From Odoribacter lunatus (GTDB taxonomy: Bacteria; Bacteroidota; Bacteroidia; Bacteroidales; Marinifilaceae): a DNA stretch of 64,000 nucleotides. A model generated the notes under the pieces. It saw only the letters and a list, made by a program, of their open reading frames with translations, searched no databases and had not been told where the DNA came from. Within the stretch, counting starts at the first letter, position 1. Every line of letters starts with the position of its first letter. Shown piece by piece: positions 53,506 through 61,943 of this stretch. The stretch spans positions 1-64,000 of the forward strand of contig NZ_CALPCZ010000007.1 of the NCBI RefSeq assembly GCF_943193135.1. Direction: 5' to 3'. A program made the position numbers and the translations under genes.

Positions 53506-54861
53506 TCACTGTAATTTCACGTCTATCACTTGTCCTGTAAAATCAGAAGCCAAAGTTTGCAAAGATGCCTCTGCCACCTTCTCCGGTAATAATAGGGTAT
53601 CTTCCGGTTCATTTCCGAAGTTCTGTATGCGCATAGGTGTTTTCGTACGTTCCGGATTAATGCAATTGACCTTGATTCCCCACGCATCCCATTCTTGGGC
53701 AATAGCCTGTACAAAGTTCACCACGGCTGCTTTCGTAGAAGAATAAATGCTATAGAATGCACGCCCGCGTGTATAAGAACTGGAGGTGAAAAAGAGCAAT
53801 TGCCCTTGTGTCTTTTTCAAATATTCCAACGACTCTAGCGCCACGTTCACCACACCCAGATAATTCACATCTATCGCTTTTCGGAGGGTTTCATAATCCA
53901 TATTTGCAAGCGGTTCTTTATTCAAAACCCCTGCCGTATTAATGACAAAATCTATCGCATTCTCTTGCTTAGCCACCTCCTCCAAGGCCTTATGCACTTG
54001 TCCGCGCTCTGCGACATCCGTCTGATTTAATCTGCGTGAAAAGACATACACGTTGGCTCCGTATTCTTTCAATAGATCCACGATACATTCCCCTATTCCG
54101 TAATGCCCTCCGAAGACAACAGCCACTTTTCCCCGGAATTGCTCTCTTTCGAGTTTAAAATCACCCCATTCGCTTTTCTTCAATTGAAAGAATTTATCCA
54201 GCAAATAGGTATCTTCCTTGTACGTCAGCTTCATATTGGCTTCTTCGCCGGCAACCACATAAATCTTTTCTTCCGGAAGATATTTTTTCACCACCCCGCA
54301 ATCGTCAGTCACTTTAAAGGCAGGATCTTGCAAAGCAATCCGATAAGCCTCCCGAATCGTTTCCAATCGAAAAGCCTGCGGCGTCTGTCCGCGCCGGAGA
54401 CGGGAACGGTCGGGAATCGTCTCGATAAAATCACCCTCCACCTCAACAATCGTATCGGCAGAAGGCAAAGCCACGTCAACTGCCCGATAGGTTTCCAAAG
54501 CCTGGACCACATCGTCAATAATACGATGACTCACCAAAGGACGCACCGCATCATGGAAAATAAGATTAATCCCCGGAGCATCATAAGCCTGTATCGCCGA
54601 TAAACTCGAATCGTAGCGTTCTTTCCCCCCTCTCAGAATCTTTTTCACTTTCTTCCAACCATTCCGAAGCACCAATGATTCAATTTCAGCGATATAAAAA
54701 GGATTGGATACAATGGCAATCTCATCAATATGACTATTGTGTTCAAACACATCCACCGTATGTTCAATCACCATTTTACCCGCCACCTTAAAAAACTGCT
54801 TTGGCGTAGAAAATCCCAAACGGCTTCCTACTCCCCCCGCTAATATTACTGCAACGTTCAT
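53506..54861 (-). CDS. cytidylyltransferase-SDR fusion, probably CDP-ribitol synthase (Bcs1-like)
   Basis: This is a 451-residue two-domain protein. Residues 1-225 are an IspD/TarI-like cytidylyltransferase (ILAGGVGSRLGFSTPKQF, the nucleotide loop; FHDAVRPLV; TDDCGVVKK). Residues about 235-451 are a short-chain dehydrogenase (VFGGHYGIGECIVDLL; YSSTKAAVVNFVQA with the catalytic Tyr and Lys). The same fusion in Haemophilus Bcs1/Acs1 reduces ribulose 5-phosphate to ribitol 5-phosphate and activates it with CTP. A role in MEP isoprenoid synthesis is less likely because of the SDR half and the LicD neighbour. It heads the glycan operon. Confidence 0.85.
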   Translation of the reverse strand: MNVAVILAGGVGSRLGFSTPKQFFKVAGKMVIEHTVDVFEHNSHIDEIAIVSNPFYIAEIESLVLRNGWKKVKKILRGGKERYDSSLSAIQAYDAPGINLIFHDAVRPLVSHRIIDDVVQALETYRAVDVALPSADTIVEVEGDFIETIPDRSRLRRGQTPQAFRLETIREAYRIALQDPAFKVTDDCGVVKKYLPEEKIYVVAGEEANMKLTYKEDTYLLDKFFQLKKSEWGDFKLEREQFRGKVAVVFGGHYGIGECIVDLLKEYGANVYVFSRRLNQTDVAERGQVHKALEEVAKQENAIDFVINTAGVLNKEPLANMDYETLRKAIDVNYLGVVNVALESLEYLKKTQGQLLFFTSSSYTRGRAFYSIYSSTKAAVVNFVQAIAQEWDAWGIKVNCINPERTKTPMRIQNFGNEPEDTLLLPEKVAEASLQTLASDFTGQVIDVKLQ

Positions 54862-54895
54862 TTACTCCTATTTTCGATAACCCAAAAGATAATTA

Positions 54896-54926
54896 CAAAA
54901 GTAACAAAATATATTTATAAGGCAAT
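54896..54926 (-). promoter_or_regulatory. promoter of the six-gene glycan operon
   Basis: On the minus strand ATTG (54923-54926, one mismatch from TTTG) is followed after 19 bp by TACTTTTG (54896-54903). Transcription would begin near 54890, about 30 bases before the CDP-ribitol synthase-like start. Confidence 0.55.
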
Positions 54927-54929
54927 GAC

Positions 54930-54959
54930 TTTAGTTATTAGCCATATTTTCTACTTTTG
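54930..54959 (+). promoter_or_regulatory. divergent promoter for the plus-strand glycosyltransferase
   Basis: TTTA (54930-54933) and TACTTTTG (54952-54959) are 18 bp apart. The -7 box is exact and the -33 box deviates at one base. The two glycan promoters lie back to back in a 121-base gap. Confidence 0.5.
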
Positions 54960-54982
54960 TTCAAAATTTATAATAACATTTT

Positions 54983-55933
54983 ATGGATATTTTCAAAAAA
55001 ATATCCGTTATTATGTGTACATATAACGGAATACCATATATCGAACAACAATTAAACAGCATAGTAACACAGACTTATCCTATTCATGAACTCATTATCC
55101 AAGACGATGGATCAACGGATAGCACAATAGAAACCATTCACCGTTTTCAATCCCGATACCCCTATATCCAACTATTCCAAAACGAAAAGCATTTAGGCAT
55201 CAACCAAAACTTTTTTTCCGCCATGGAGCGCGCTACGGGGGAATATATTGCCATTTCTGACCAAGACGATATATGGCTTGCAAATAAGCTCGAAAAACAA
55301 ATTGAACACATTGGAAAACATGATATCTGTTTTTCGGCCTATTACGTTGATGATGTATACTCTGACAATTTAAAACAAATAAGAATACCTATCTATAACA
55401 TAGAAAGCCAAATCTTCGGAAATTATATTGCCGGTCACACCATGCTTATCCGAAAGGATCTGATACAGAAAGTAAATCTCCCCGCTCCTGTTTGTTACGA
55501 TTACTGGTTAGCTATTTGCGCCCATTTTCACCACGGTATTATCCAAATAGACGAACCCTTAAATTGGCGTCGGCTACATAAATTATCAGCAACAGCTCTT
55601 ATCAATCAAAAACACAACACTCCAAACTTTTTTACTCCTTATTTTCAGGGTATTATTTACTTAAATAAACTGCGACATAATGAAAACTGGCATTATTTCC
55701 TTTCCTATATTTACAACCAATCTCAGCAATCTTCATTACAACTTACACAAAGTTTGTATAAGTATCTGATGAAAAACAATATATTTGCCCTTTTTCACCT
55801 ATGTTATTTATGTCTCATTTATAAAAATCTTATCTATCCTCAATCTTCTAAAGGTCCTCTATCTTACTTTCGAGCTTTCTTTTTTCCATTCATCTACGCA
55901 TACCACCATCATTGGGATTTTTGTTCATTCTAA
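54983..55933 (+). CDS. family 2 glycosyltransferase (rhamnosyltransferase-like)
   Basis: This is a 316-residue GT2 enzyme: ISVIMCTYNGIPYIEQQLNSI, IIQDDGSTDSTIETI, ATGEYIAISDQDDIWL (DQDD metal motif) and NYIAGHTMLIRKDL. This pattern is frequent in O-antigen rhamnosyltransferases. It is the only glycosyltransferase on the plus strand of the cluster and its coding sequence is AT-rich. C-terminal residues 245-310 contain hydrophobic segments that could touch the membrane. Confidence 0.88.
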   Translation: MDIFKKISVIMCTYNGIPYIEQQLNSIVTQTYPIHELIIQDDGSTDSTIETIHRFQSRYPYIQLFQNEKHLGINQNFFSAMERATGEYIAISDQDDIWLANKLEKQIEHIGKHDICFSAYYVDDVYSDNLKQIRIPIYNIESQIFGNYIAGHTMLIRKDLIQKVNLPAPVCYDYWLAICAHFHHGIIQIDEPLNWRRLHKLSATALINQKHNTPNFFTPYFQGIIYLNKLRHNENWHYFLSYIYNQSQQSSLQLTQSLYKYLMKNNIFALFHLCYLCLIYKNLIYPQSSKGPLSYFRAFFFPFIYAYHHHWDFCSF

Positions 55934-55959
55934 TCAAGATATTTAATTACATTTCCTTC

Positions 55960-56010
55960 CATTCACATACCATTTTCCTCCCCCAATGGGCTGAATATGA
56001 GATGTGAATG
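55960..56010. terminator. possible bidirectional hairpin between convergent glycan genes
   Basis: A 9-bp stem CATTCACAT/ATGTGAATG (55960-55968 with 56002-56010) encloses a second 5-bp stem CCATT/AATGG. It lies between the convergent ends of the glycosyltransferase and flippase genes. T-runs on either side are weak, so termination is only suggested. Confidence 0.4.
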
Positions 56011-56052
56011 AAAGTTGTTTTACGCACAGAAAATATCAAAATATTTATAAAA

Positions 56053-57570
56053 TCAATCTATTGGGTCAGAAGGTGCATCAAATATGCGCCAAACTCGATT
56101 CCTGATCTTACCAATCAAACGGTTCAATTCTTCTGATACACGCAAACGATGAATCAAAACCGACCAAAATGCTCCGATAACCAAAGAACGGTAACAACCA
56201 TCCAAGATAGGTGAAATCTTCCATACCGGTAAAATATGGTTCACCCCAAACAACAATACCACCATCCCTATTTGTTTCAGCATGGCCACATCATAGGGAT
56301 TACCTTTCACTTTCTTCAATACAATCCATTGTTGCCACAAATAGCTGATCAAGCACGTAATAAACGAAGCTACCGCCGCACCTGTAATTCCAAAACGAGG
56401 AATCAATAAATAGTTTGTGTAAATCGTTAAAGCAGTCAAGAAGAACGTGAAATACAATCCCCAATAGTAATAACGCGAAAAAGAAATCAACGTCCCTCCG
56501 AAATTCAGCGTAATAGCAACTAATTTGCTTAAGCCGATAAAGAATACCACCCACTTCCCCGTCTCATACACATCTCCATTGGGAATAATATCAAAAATGT
56601 TATCAATATTAATCCATATCATCAAGAACAGCGAACTCCCGGCGATCAACTGATGCAAAGAAACTTTCTTGTATAACTCATTGGCTTTTACAAAATCCCC
56701 CTCTTTCAATGCTGCTGCAGCCAAAGGAGAAGATATGGCAAGGATTGAACGAGCCGGCATCTCAATAACCGCTGCCATATAAAAAGCCACTGTATAGACA
56801 CCTGCATAATCCAAGCCCATCTTGGAACTAACCATAAATAAATCCAATTGAGCCATAATACTACCCCCAAAAGCCCCGACAATCAGAAATAACGTATAAT
56901 ACAGTATCTTTTTCCGCAAATCCCTATCGATAAAAGCAAAATTATGCTTCATTGAAATGGTTCCAATGTGCGATACATACACAAAGGTACACAACATTGC
57001 CATTCCGTACACGCACACACAACCCGTAACCAAACCTGCCAAATCCAGCAATCGGAAAGCATAAAACATATACACCACCAATAACATCACCCGTACACCT
57101 ACCTCACGAATAAACTTAGGAACCACTATCCGCATCAGCAAATTAGAATAAACCTCCAGCACTGTCCAGAAAAGCAAAAAAAGAGTCAAAGGAACTACCC
57201 ACGAGGAATATTCGACAAACAGAGGCGACTTTTTGGCAAAAAAGTCAATAATGAGTCCCTTCAAAAGAAAAAATAACCCGATAAACACTGCAGACCCTAT
57301 TGCCGGCATCAACATCAAATAAAAGAAAAATCCGTTATGATTATTTTCCGGATTCCGAAAATAAGGGAAAAAACGCATGGCCGAAGCAGAAGTACCCAAT
57401 TGCGCAAAACCGGCCACCAATGCCGCCACTTCATACATCACTTTTGTCAATCCAATAACCTCCGGCTCTACATATTTCGTCAAAATAAAAAAAGTCGTCA
57501 AGAAACCTATAAAGGCACCTATGTAATTAAAAACCGTCGCCTTAATGCTCTGCCGAATGATTACTCCCAT
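56053..57570 (-). CDS. oligosaccharide flippase family protein
   Basis: This is a multi-pass membrane protein of the MOP (Wzx-like) superfamily, which turns lipid-linked oligosaccharides across the inner membrane. ATG 57570 (MGVIIRQSIKATVFNYIGAFIGFLT) gives 505 residues with about 12-14 helices. An upstream in-frame start (57621) adds 17 non-typical residues. The GVIIRQSIK opening is typical of Bacteroidota members. No Wzy polymerase or initiating sugar-phosphate transferase is encoded in the window. A TACTTTTG at 57591-57598 on the minus strand is its likely -7 box. Confidence 0.88.
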   Translation of the reverse strand: MGVIIRQSIKATVFNYIGAFIGFLTTFFILTKYVEPEVIGLTKVMYEVAALVAGFAQLGTSASAMRFFPYFRNPENNHNGFFFYLMLMPAIGSAVFIGLFFLLKGLIIDFFAKKSPLFVEYSSWVVPLTLFLLFWTVLEVYSNLLMRIVVPKFIREVGVRVMLLVVYMFYAFRLLDLAGLVTGCVCVYGMAMLCTFVYVSHIGTISMKHNFAFIDRDLRKKILYYTLFLIVGAFGGSIMAQLDLFMVSSKMGLDYAGVYTVAFYMAAVIEMPARSILAISSPLAAAALKEGDFVKANELYKKVSLHQLIAGSSLFLMIWINIDNIFDIIPNGDVYETGKWVVFFIGLSKLVAITLNFGGTLISFSRYYYWGLYFTFFLTALTIYTNYLLIPRFGITGAAVASFITCLISYLWQQWIVLKKVKGNPYDVAMLKQIGMVVLLFGVNHILPVWKISPILDGCYRSLVIGAFWSVLIHRLRVSEELNRLIGKIRNRVWRIFDAPSDPID

Positions 57571-57590
57571 GTGAATTGTTTTCAGATTAA

Positions 57591-57598
57591 CAAAAGTA
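57591..57598 (-). promoter_or_regulatory. -7 box for the flippase gene
   Basis: TACTTTTG on the minus strand lies 20 bases before the chosen start codon. Together with the terminator after the helicase gene it separates the flippase from the division cluster. The -33 box is unclear. Confidence 0.4.
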
Positions 57599-57659
57599 AA
57601 TATTCCTCCCCATAAATACACTATTCGGCTAAAAATATCATAAAATTCACGGAAACATC

Positions 57660-57689
57660 AAAAAATCCACTCTTTCAAGTGGATTTTTT
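57660..57689 (-). terminator. terminator overlapping the helicase stop codon
   Basis: A 12-bp perfect inverted repeat (AAAAAATCCACT/AGTGGATTTTTT) with a six-base loop ends in a T-run on the minus strand. The TGA stop codon of the helicase lies in the loop (57675-57677), so the last codons (Lys-Lys-Ser-Thr) form the ascending arm. Confidence 0.85.
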
Positions 57690-59465
57690 ACGTTTCTTAG
57701 CTCCGGAACTTTTCCTTTTATCTCCAAAACGACTTTCATTCTTACGCCATTTATTATTAGCTGTGGAGTTACGCTTCTTGCCCCCAAAATCGCGTCCATT
57801 GCGCCGTCCACCGTCTTTTCCGCGGTCTCGGTCTCGGCCATAACGGTCTTTCACTTCCGTCAATGTAAACGGTAATCCATTAAAATTGACATTCCGGAAA
57901 CAAGCTGCAAAACCGTTTATCCCGCGAATGTCCACCTCAAATTTCGTATTGCCTTCAAATATTCGTATACTTCCTATCTCCAGGCCCTTGCGAGGTGCAT
58001 TTTCATTAATAATCGCCATCAAATCGCGGGGCGTAAATCCGTCCTCTTTCCCTACATTGACGCTAAATGTTGTAAATTCACGAGCCGATTCCTCCAAGCG
58101 ACCTCCGCGACGCCTTTCTCTACCTCCCTGTCGTTCAGACTCCGAAAGGTTAAGGTCTTCTACTCCGGCATATTTTTTCAACAATTTGCCGAACTCATAA
58201 GCAACAATTTTCTGTATCAACTCTTCTTTGCTCAATTCCGCAAATTTCTCAAACAATTCCTGCTGGTAATTTACCAATGTCTCTTTCGGTTCCGCCGCCA
58301 ATATTTTATCTGCGTAATACAATAACTGCGCCCGACACACTTCATCTCCTCCCGGCACTTCCTTGTATTCAAATTTCTTCTTAAGTACTCCTTCGATGCG
58401 ACGCAATTTTCCTTTTTCTTTGGAATGAACTATCGCCACCGAAATTCCTTCCCGGCCAGCACGTCCCGTACGCCCGCTCCGATGCGTATAACTCTCTACA
58501 TCTTCCGGCAAATTAAAATTAATCACATGCGTCAGATTATCCACATCCAACCCACGTGCCGCCACATCCGTCGCCACCAATACTTTCAAACGTTTAGACC
58601 GGAAACGTGCCATCACCTCATCGCGTTGCGTCTGGCTCAAATCTCCGTGCAGTGCGTCACAGTCGATACCGTCTTTCTGCAACTTATGGGCAATATCCCG
58701 AGCATCTATCTTGGTACGTGTAAAAATAATCGCATACATATCGGGAGCACAATCAATCACCCGATGCAGTGTCTCATAACAATCTTTCGCCTTTACTTGG
58801 TAATACTCATGACGCACCGTATCTGCTCCCTGATTCTTCTTACCTACGGAAATTTCCAGCGGAGAATGCAGATAATTCCGTGCAATGCGCTCCACTTCCC
58901 GAGGCATCGTTGCTGAAAACAGATACGTTTTACGCATTTCCGGAGTCTCATCCAGAATAAAATTCAAGTCCTCCTTGAATCCCATGTTCAACATTTCATC
59001 CGCTTCATCCAATACCACTGCTTTTACCGCATCAATATCCACTGCCCCTCTCTTTATCAAGTCACATAAACGTCCCGGAGTTGCCACTAATATATGCACA
59101 CCTTTACTTACATCCCGAATCTGTCTCCGGATATCCGTTCCGCCGTAAACACAAACAATCTGCACGCCAGGACAATATTTGGAATAATTCTTCAAATCAT
59201 TCCCAATCTGCACACACAATTCCCGTGTCGGACTCAATATCAGTACTTGTATATTCTTTTTCTCAACCTCCAACTTTTGCAACAAAGGCAAGCCGAAAGC
59301 CGCCGTCTTTCCCGTTCCTGTTTGCGCCAAAGCGACCAAGTCTCGCTCTTCACTTAAAATAACAGGAATTACTTTCTCCTGTATCGGACTCGGAGTCTCA
59401 AACCCTAAATCAGCAATTCCTTTCAGAATCTCCCCGTCTAAACCTAATTCTCTAAATTTTTCCAT
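57675..59465 (-). CDS. DEAD-box ATP-dependent RNA helicase
   Basis: This is a 596-residue RNA helicase of the CsdA/DeaD type. The Q motif (LGLDGEILKGIADLGFETPSPIQ), motif I (AQTGTGKTAAF), motif II (VLDEADEML), SAT and motif VI (HRSGRTGRAG) are all present. A DbpA-type RNA-binding domain follows (about residues 465-545, FSVNVGKEDGFTPRDLMAIIN). The protein ends in an Arg/Gly/Lys-rich tail. It probably unwinds structured RNA in ribosome assembly or mRNA turnover. Only nine bases separate it from the second ftsZ, so it may be read from the division operon. Confidence 0.94.
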   Translation of the reverse strand: MEKFRELGLDGEILKGIADLGFETPSPIQEKVIPVILSEERDLVALAQTGTGKTAAFGLPLLQKLEVEKKNIQVLILSPTRELCVQIGNDLKNYSKYCPGVQIVCVYGGTDIRRQIRDVSKGVHILVATPGRLCDLIKRGAVDIDAVKAVVLDEADEMLNMGFKEDLNFILDETPEMRKTYLFSATMPREVERIARNYLHSPLEISVGKKNQGADTVRHEYYQVKAKDCYETLHRVIDCAPDMYAIIFTRTKIDARDIAHKLQKDGIDCDALHGDLSQTQRDEVMARFRSKRLKVLVATDVAARGLDVDNLTHVINFNLPEDVESYTHRSGRTGRAGREGISVAIVHSKEKGKLRRIEGVLKKKFEYKEVPGGDEVCRAQLLYYADKILAAEPKETLVNYQQELFEKFAELSKEELIQKIVAYEFGKLLKKYAGVEDLNLSESERQGGRERRRGGRLEESAREFTTFSVNVGKEDGFTPRDLMAIINENAPRKGLEIGSIRIFEGNTKFEVDIRGINGFAACFRNVNFNGLPFTLTEVKDRYGRDRDRGKDGGRRNGRDFGGKKRNSTANNKWRKNESRFGDKRKSSGAKKRKKST

Positions 59466-59474
59466 TCAATATGA

Positions 59475-60608
59475 TTAAATAATCCGGACATTCCGTCTTC
59501 TTTCGTATGCCGGTGTTGTAAATAATTCCTCAATCTCTTCCGGTTCCAAATCCGGCTTCAGTACTACTTCCTCCGGACTCAGCAGTAACCCGTTTTCTTC
59601 GTGCCGCACCGCAGGCTGGTCTAAAATCTCGATATCATCTTTCGGAAAGCCCGTAGCAATAATTGTCACCGAAATCGCATCACCTAATTCTTCATCCGTT
59701 CCTACACCCCAAATTACCGCAGCAGTATCCCCTACCCGATGAATAATAATAGACGTTATCTCCGTCATTTCATTCATCGTTATCTCATTCGTACCCGATG
59801 TAATATTCAACAAAATATTCTTCGCCCCGCGAATATCATTATTATTCAATAACGGACTATCCAACGCTTCCGTAATAGCCCGCTTAGCCCGGTCTTCCCC
59901 GGAAGCCTGTGCCGCCCCCATAATAGCCACACCGCTATCTGTCATAACCGTTTTCACATCCGCGAAATCCACATTAATATATCCCGGCAACGTTATTACC
60001 TCGGCAATACCTTTCGCCGCAATATTCAACACGTCATTCGCCTTGGCAAAAGCCGCCGTAATAGTCTGTGAGCCATATATCCGTTTAATCTTCTCGTTAT
60101 CTATAACTATCAAGCAATCCACATGGTCTTTCAATCGCCTCAATCCCTCCCGCGCCTGATTCAAACGCTTCGGTCCCTCAAAGCGGGCAGGAATAGACAC
60201 AATTCCAACCGTCAGTATTCCCATATCCTTTGCCAACCTGGCAATCACCGGTGCAGCTCCTGTACCCGTTCCACCTCCCATTGCTGCCGTAATAAAAGCC
60301 ATTCGGGTGTTTTTCTTTAACATACGGGTAATCTCCTCCAAACTTTCCTCCGCCGATTTTTCTCCAATCTCCGGCTTATTCCCCGCACCATGTCCCCCTG
60401 TCAATTCCACCCCCAACTGAATCTTTATCGGCACCGGACTATTTTCCAAAGCCTGCGCATCCGTATTACACACCACAAAATCCACGTCGCATATTCCTTT
60501 GGAATACATATATTCTACGGCATTGCCTCCTCCCCCGCCGACACCGATTACCTTGATAATCGTCGGAGACACTTCATCCAAATTAAAATTTACCAATCCG
60601 TCTATCAT
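59475..60608 (-). CDS. ftsZ: FtsZ paralogue 2 (short linker, canonical-type tail)
   Basis: This is a tubulin-like GTPase of the division ring. The 377-residue protein has the GTP-binding signature AMGGGTGTGAAPVIA (about residues 102-116) and the T7 catalytic loop NVDFADVKTVMTDSG, so polymerisation and GTPase activity look intact. The linker after the core is very short (about residues 325-360). The protein ends TPAYERRRNVRI, which resembles the conserved C-terminal peptide that binds FtsA and other partners. It is encoded 24 bases after another complete ftsZ. No sign of decay is visible. Confidence 0.93.
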   Translation of the reverse strand: MIDGLVNFNLDEVSPTIIKVIGVGGGGGNAVEYMYSKGICDVDFVVCNTDAQALENSPVPIKIQLGVELTGGHGAGNKPEIGEKSAEESLEEITRMLKKNTRMAFITAAMGGGTGTGAAPVIARLAKDMGILTVGIVSIPARFEGPKRLNQAREGLRRLKDHVDCLIVIDNEKIKRIYGSQTITAAFAKANDVLNIAAKGIAEVITLPGYINVDFADVKTVMTDSGVAIMGAAQASGEDRAKRAITEALDSPLLNNNDIRGAKNILLNITSGTNEITMNEMTEITSIIIHRVGDTAAVIWGVGTDEELGDAISVTIIATGFPKDDIEILDQPAVRHEENGLLLSPEEVVLKPDLEPEEIEELFTTPAYERRRNVRII

Positions 60609-60632
60609 AATCGACTTTTCTTTTTATTCACA

Positions 60633-61919
60633 CTACTTCATCTCCGTATCCCACGAATCTTCATTAAAAATGTTCCCGAATTTACGCTTAAACCAATTAT
60701 CCGTATCGGGCATATCGTTTACCCCCTTACGCTGCTTTTCCTCCCGCTGGTGTTGCTGCTTTTTTATCTTCTGTTCCTCTTGTTTCTGTCTCTTTTGCCG
60801 CGCCTGCTCTTCCAGTTCAGCCGCTGTCATCGTCACCATTTCCAATTCTTCCGGCAATTCCTCTACCTTAAATACAACCTCCGGTTTCTGTACTCTCGGA
60901 GCAACAAACGCTGTACTTCCCACATTCACCCCGACATTCCCATTACGATTGAAACCGACGGCAATCACAGCAACCCGCAACGCATCCCCCAATGTTTCAT
61001 CCTTCCCCGCTCCCCAAATCACATTCACGTCTCCACCAACCCGCTCCTGCAAATTTTCAGTAATAAGGGTAATCTCATCCATTGTCACTTCCTTTTCTCC
61101 ATAAAGCATATTCAATAAAATATTGGAAGCCCCGCGAATATCATGACTATTCAATAGCGGAGAAATCAATGCTTCCTCCAACGCTTTCATCGCCCGGTCC
61201 TCTCCCGTAGCCTCCGCCGCCCCCATCAGAGCAACGCCGCTATTACGCATCACACCGTCCACATCCGCAAAATCCACATTCACATATCCTTTAAATGTTA
61301 TAATCTCGGCTATACTCTTGGCTGCTATTGTCAATACATTATCCGCCATCGCAAAAGCCTCCGATAACTTCAAGTCCCCATAAATATCCTTCAAGCGGTC
61401 ATTCTTGATAATCAACAAAGCATCCACGTATTGCTCCAATTCATCAATACCATCCATGGCCTGTTCCATCTTCCGCCGTCCCTCAAAACTAAAAGGCAAT
61501 GTCACAATCCCTATCGTCAATATCCCCAACTCCTTTGCTTGTTTGGCAATTTCCGGCGCCGCACCCGTTCCGGTACCTCCGCCCATACCTGCCGTAATGA
61601 ACACCATCTTCGTCTTGTGAGCCAATAATCCCCGCACAAAATCCATACTCTCTACCGCTGACTGACGCCCCCGCTCCGGCACACACCCTGCTCCTCGTCC
61701 TTCTGTCAATTCCTTGCCAAGTTGTATTTTATTCTTCACCGGACTTAAACGCAAGGCCTGAATATCCGTATTGCACACAACAAATTCCACCCCATGAATT
61801 CCTTGACGGCACATATGGTTTACCGCATTGCTTCCTCCCCCGCCGACACCTATCACCTTTATAATAGACTCCTTCTGTTCGGGCAACTTCAATGCCAACA
61901 ACTCATCATTATTATCCAT
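60633..61919 (-). CDS. ftsZ: FtsZ paralogue 1 (long charged linker)
   Basis: This is the second tubulin-like division GTPase, 428 residues, directly after ftsA. It has GMGGGTGTGAAPEIA (about residues 112-126) and the T7 loop NVDFADVDGVMRNSG, so both key sites are intact. Residues about 365-405 are a Gln/Lys/Glu/Arg-rich linker (RQKRQKQEEQKIKKQQHQRE). The tail (WFKRKFGNIFNEDSWDTEM) differs from the tail of the neighbouring paralogue and lacks the PAY-type peptide. It keeps the normal ftsA-ftsZ gene order and could be the ancestral copy or a specialised one. Confidence 0.94.
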   Translation of the reverse strand: MDNNDELLALKLPEQKESIIKVIGVGGGGSNAVNHMCRQGIHGVEFVVCNTDIQALRLSPVKNKIQLGKELTEGRGAGCVPERGRQSAVESMDFVRGLLAHKTKMVFITAGMGGGTGTGAAPEIAKQAKELGILTIGIVTLPFSFEGRRKMEQAMDGIDELEQYVDALLIIKNDRLKDIYGDLKLSEAFAMADNVLTIAAKSIAEIITFKGYVNVDFADVDGVMRNSGVALMGAAEATGEDRAMKALEEALISPLLNSHDIRGASNILLNMLYGEKEVTMDEITLITENLQERVGGDVNVIWGAGKDETLGDALRVAVIAVGFNRNGNVGVNVGSTAFVAPRVQKPEVVFKVEELPEELEMVTMTAAELEEQARQKRQKQEEQKIKKQQHQREEKQRKGVNDMPDTDNWFKRKFGNIFNEDSWDTEMK

Positions 61920-61943
61920 AAATTATATTTACCATTAAACTCA

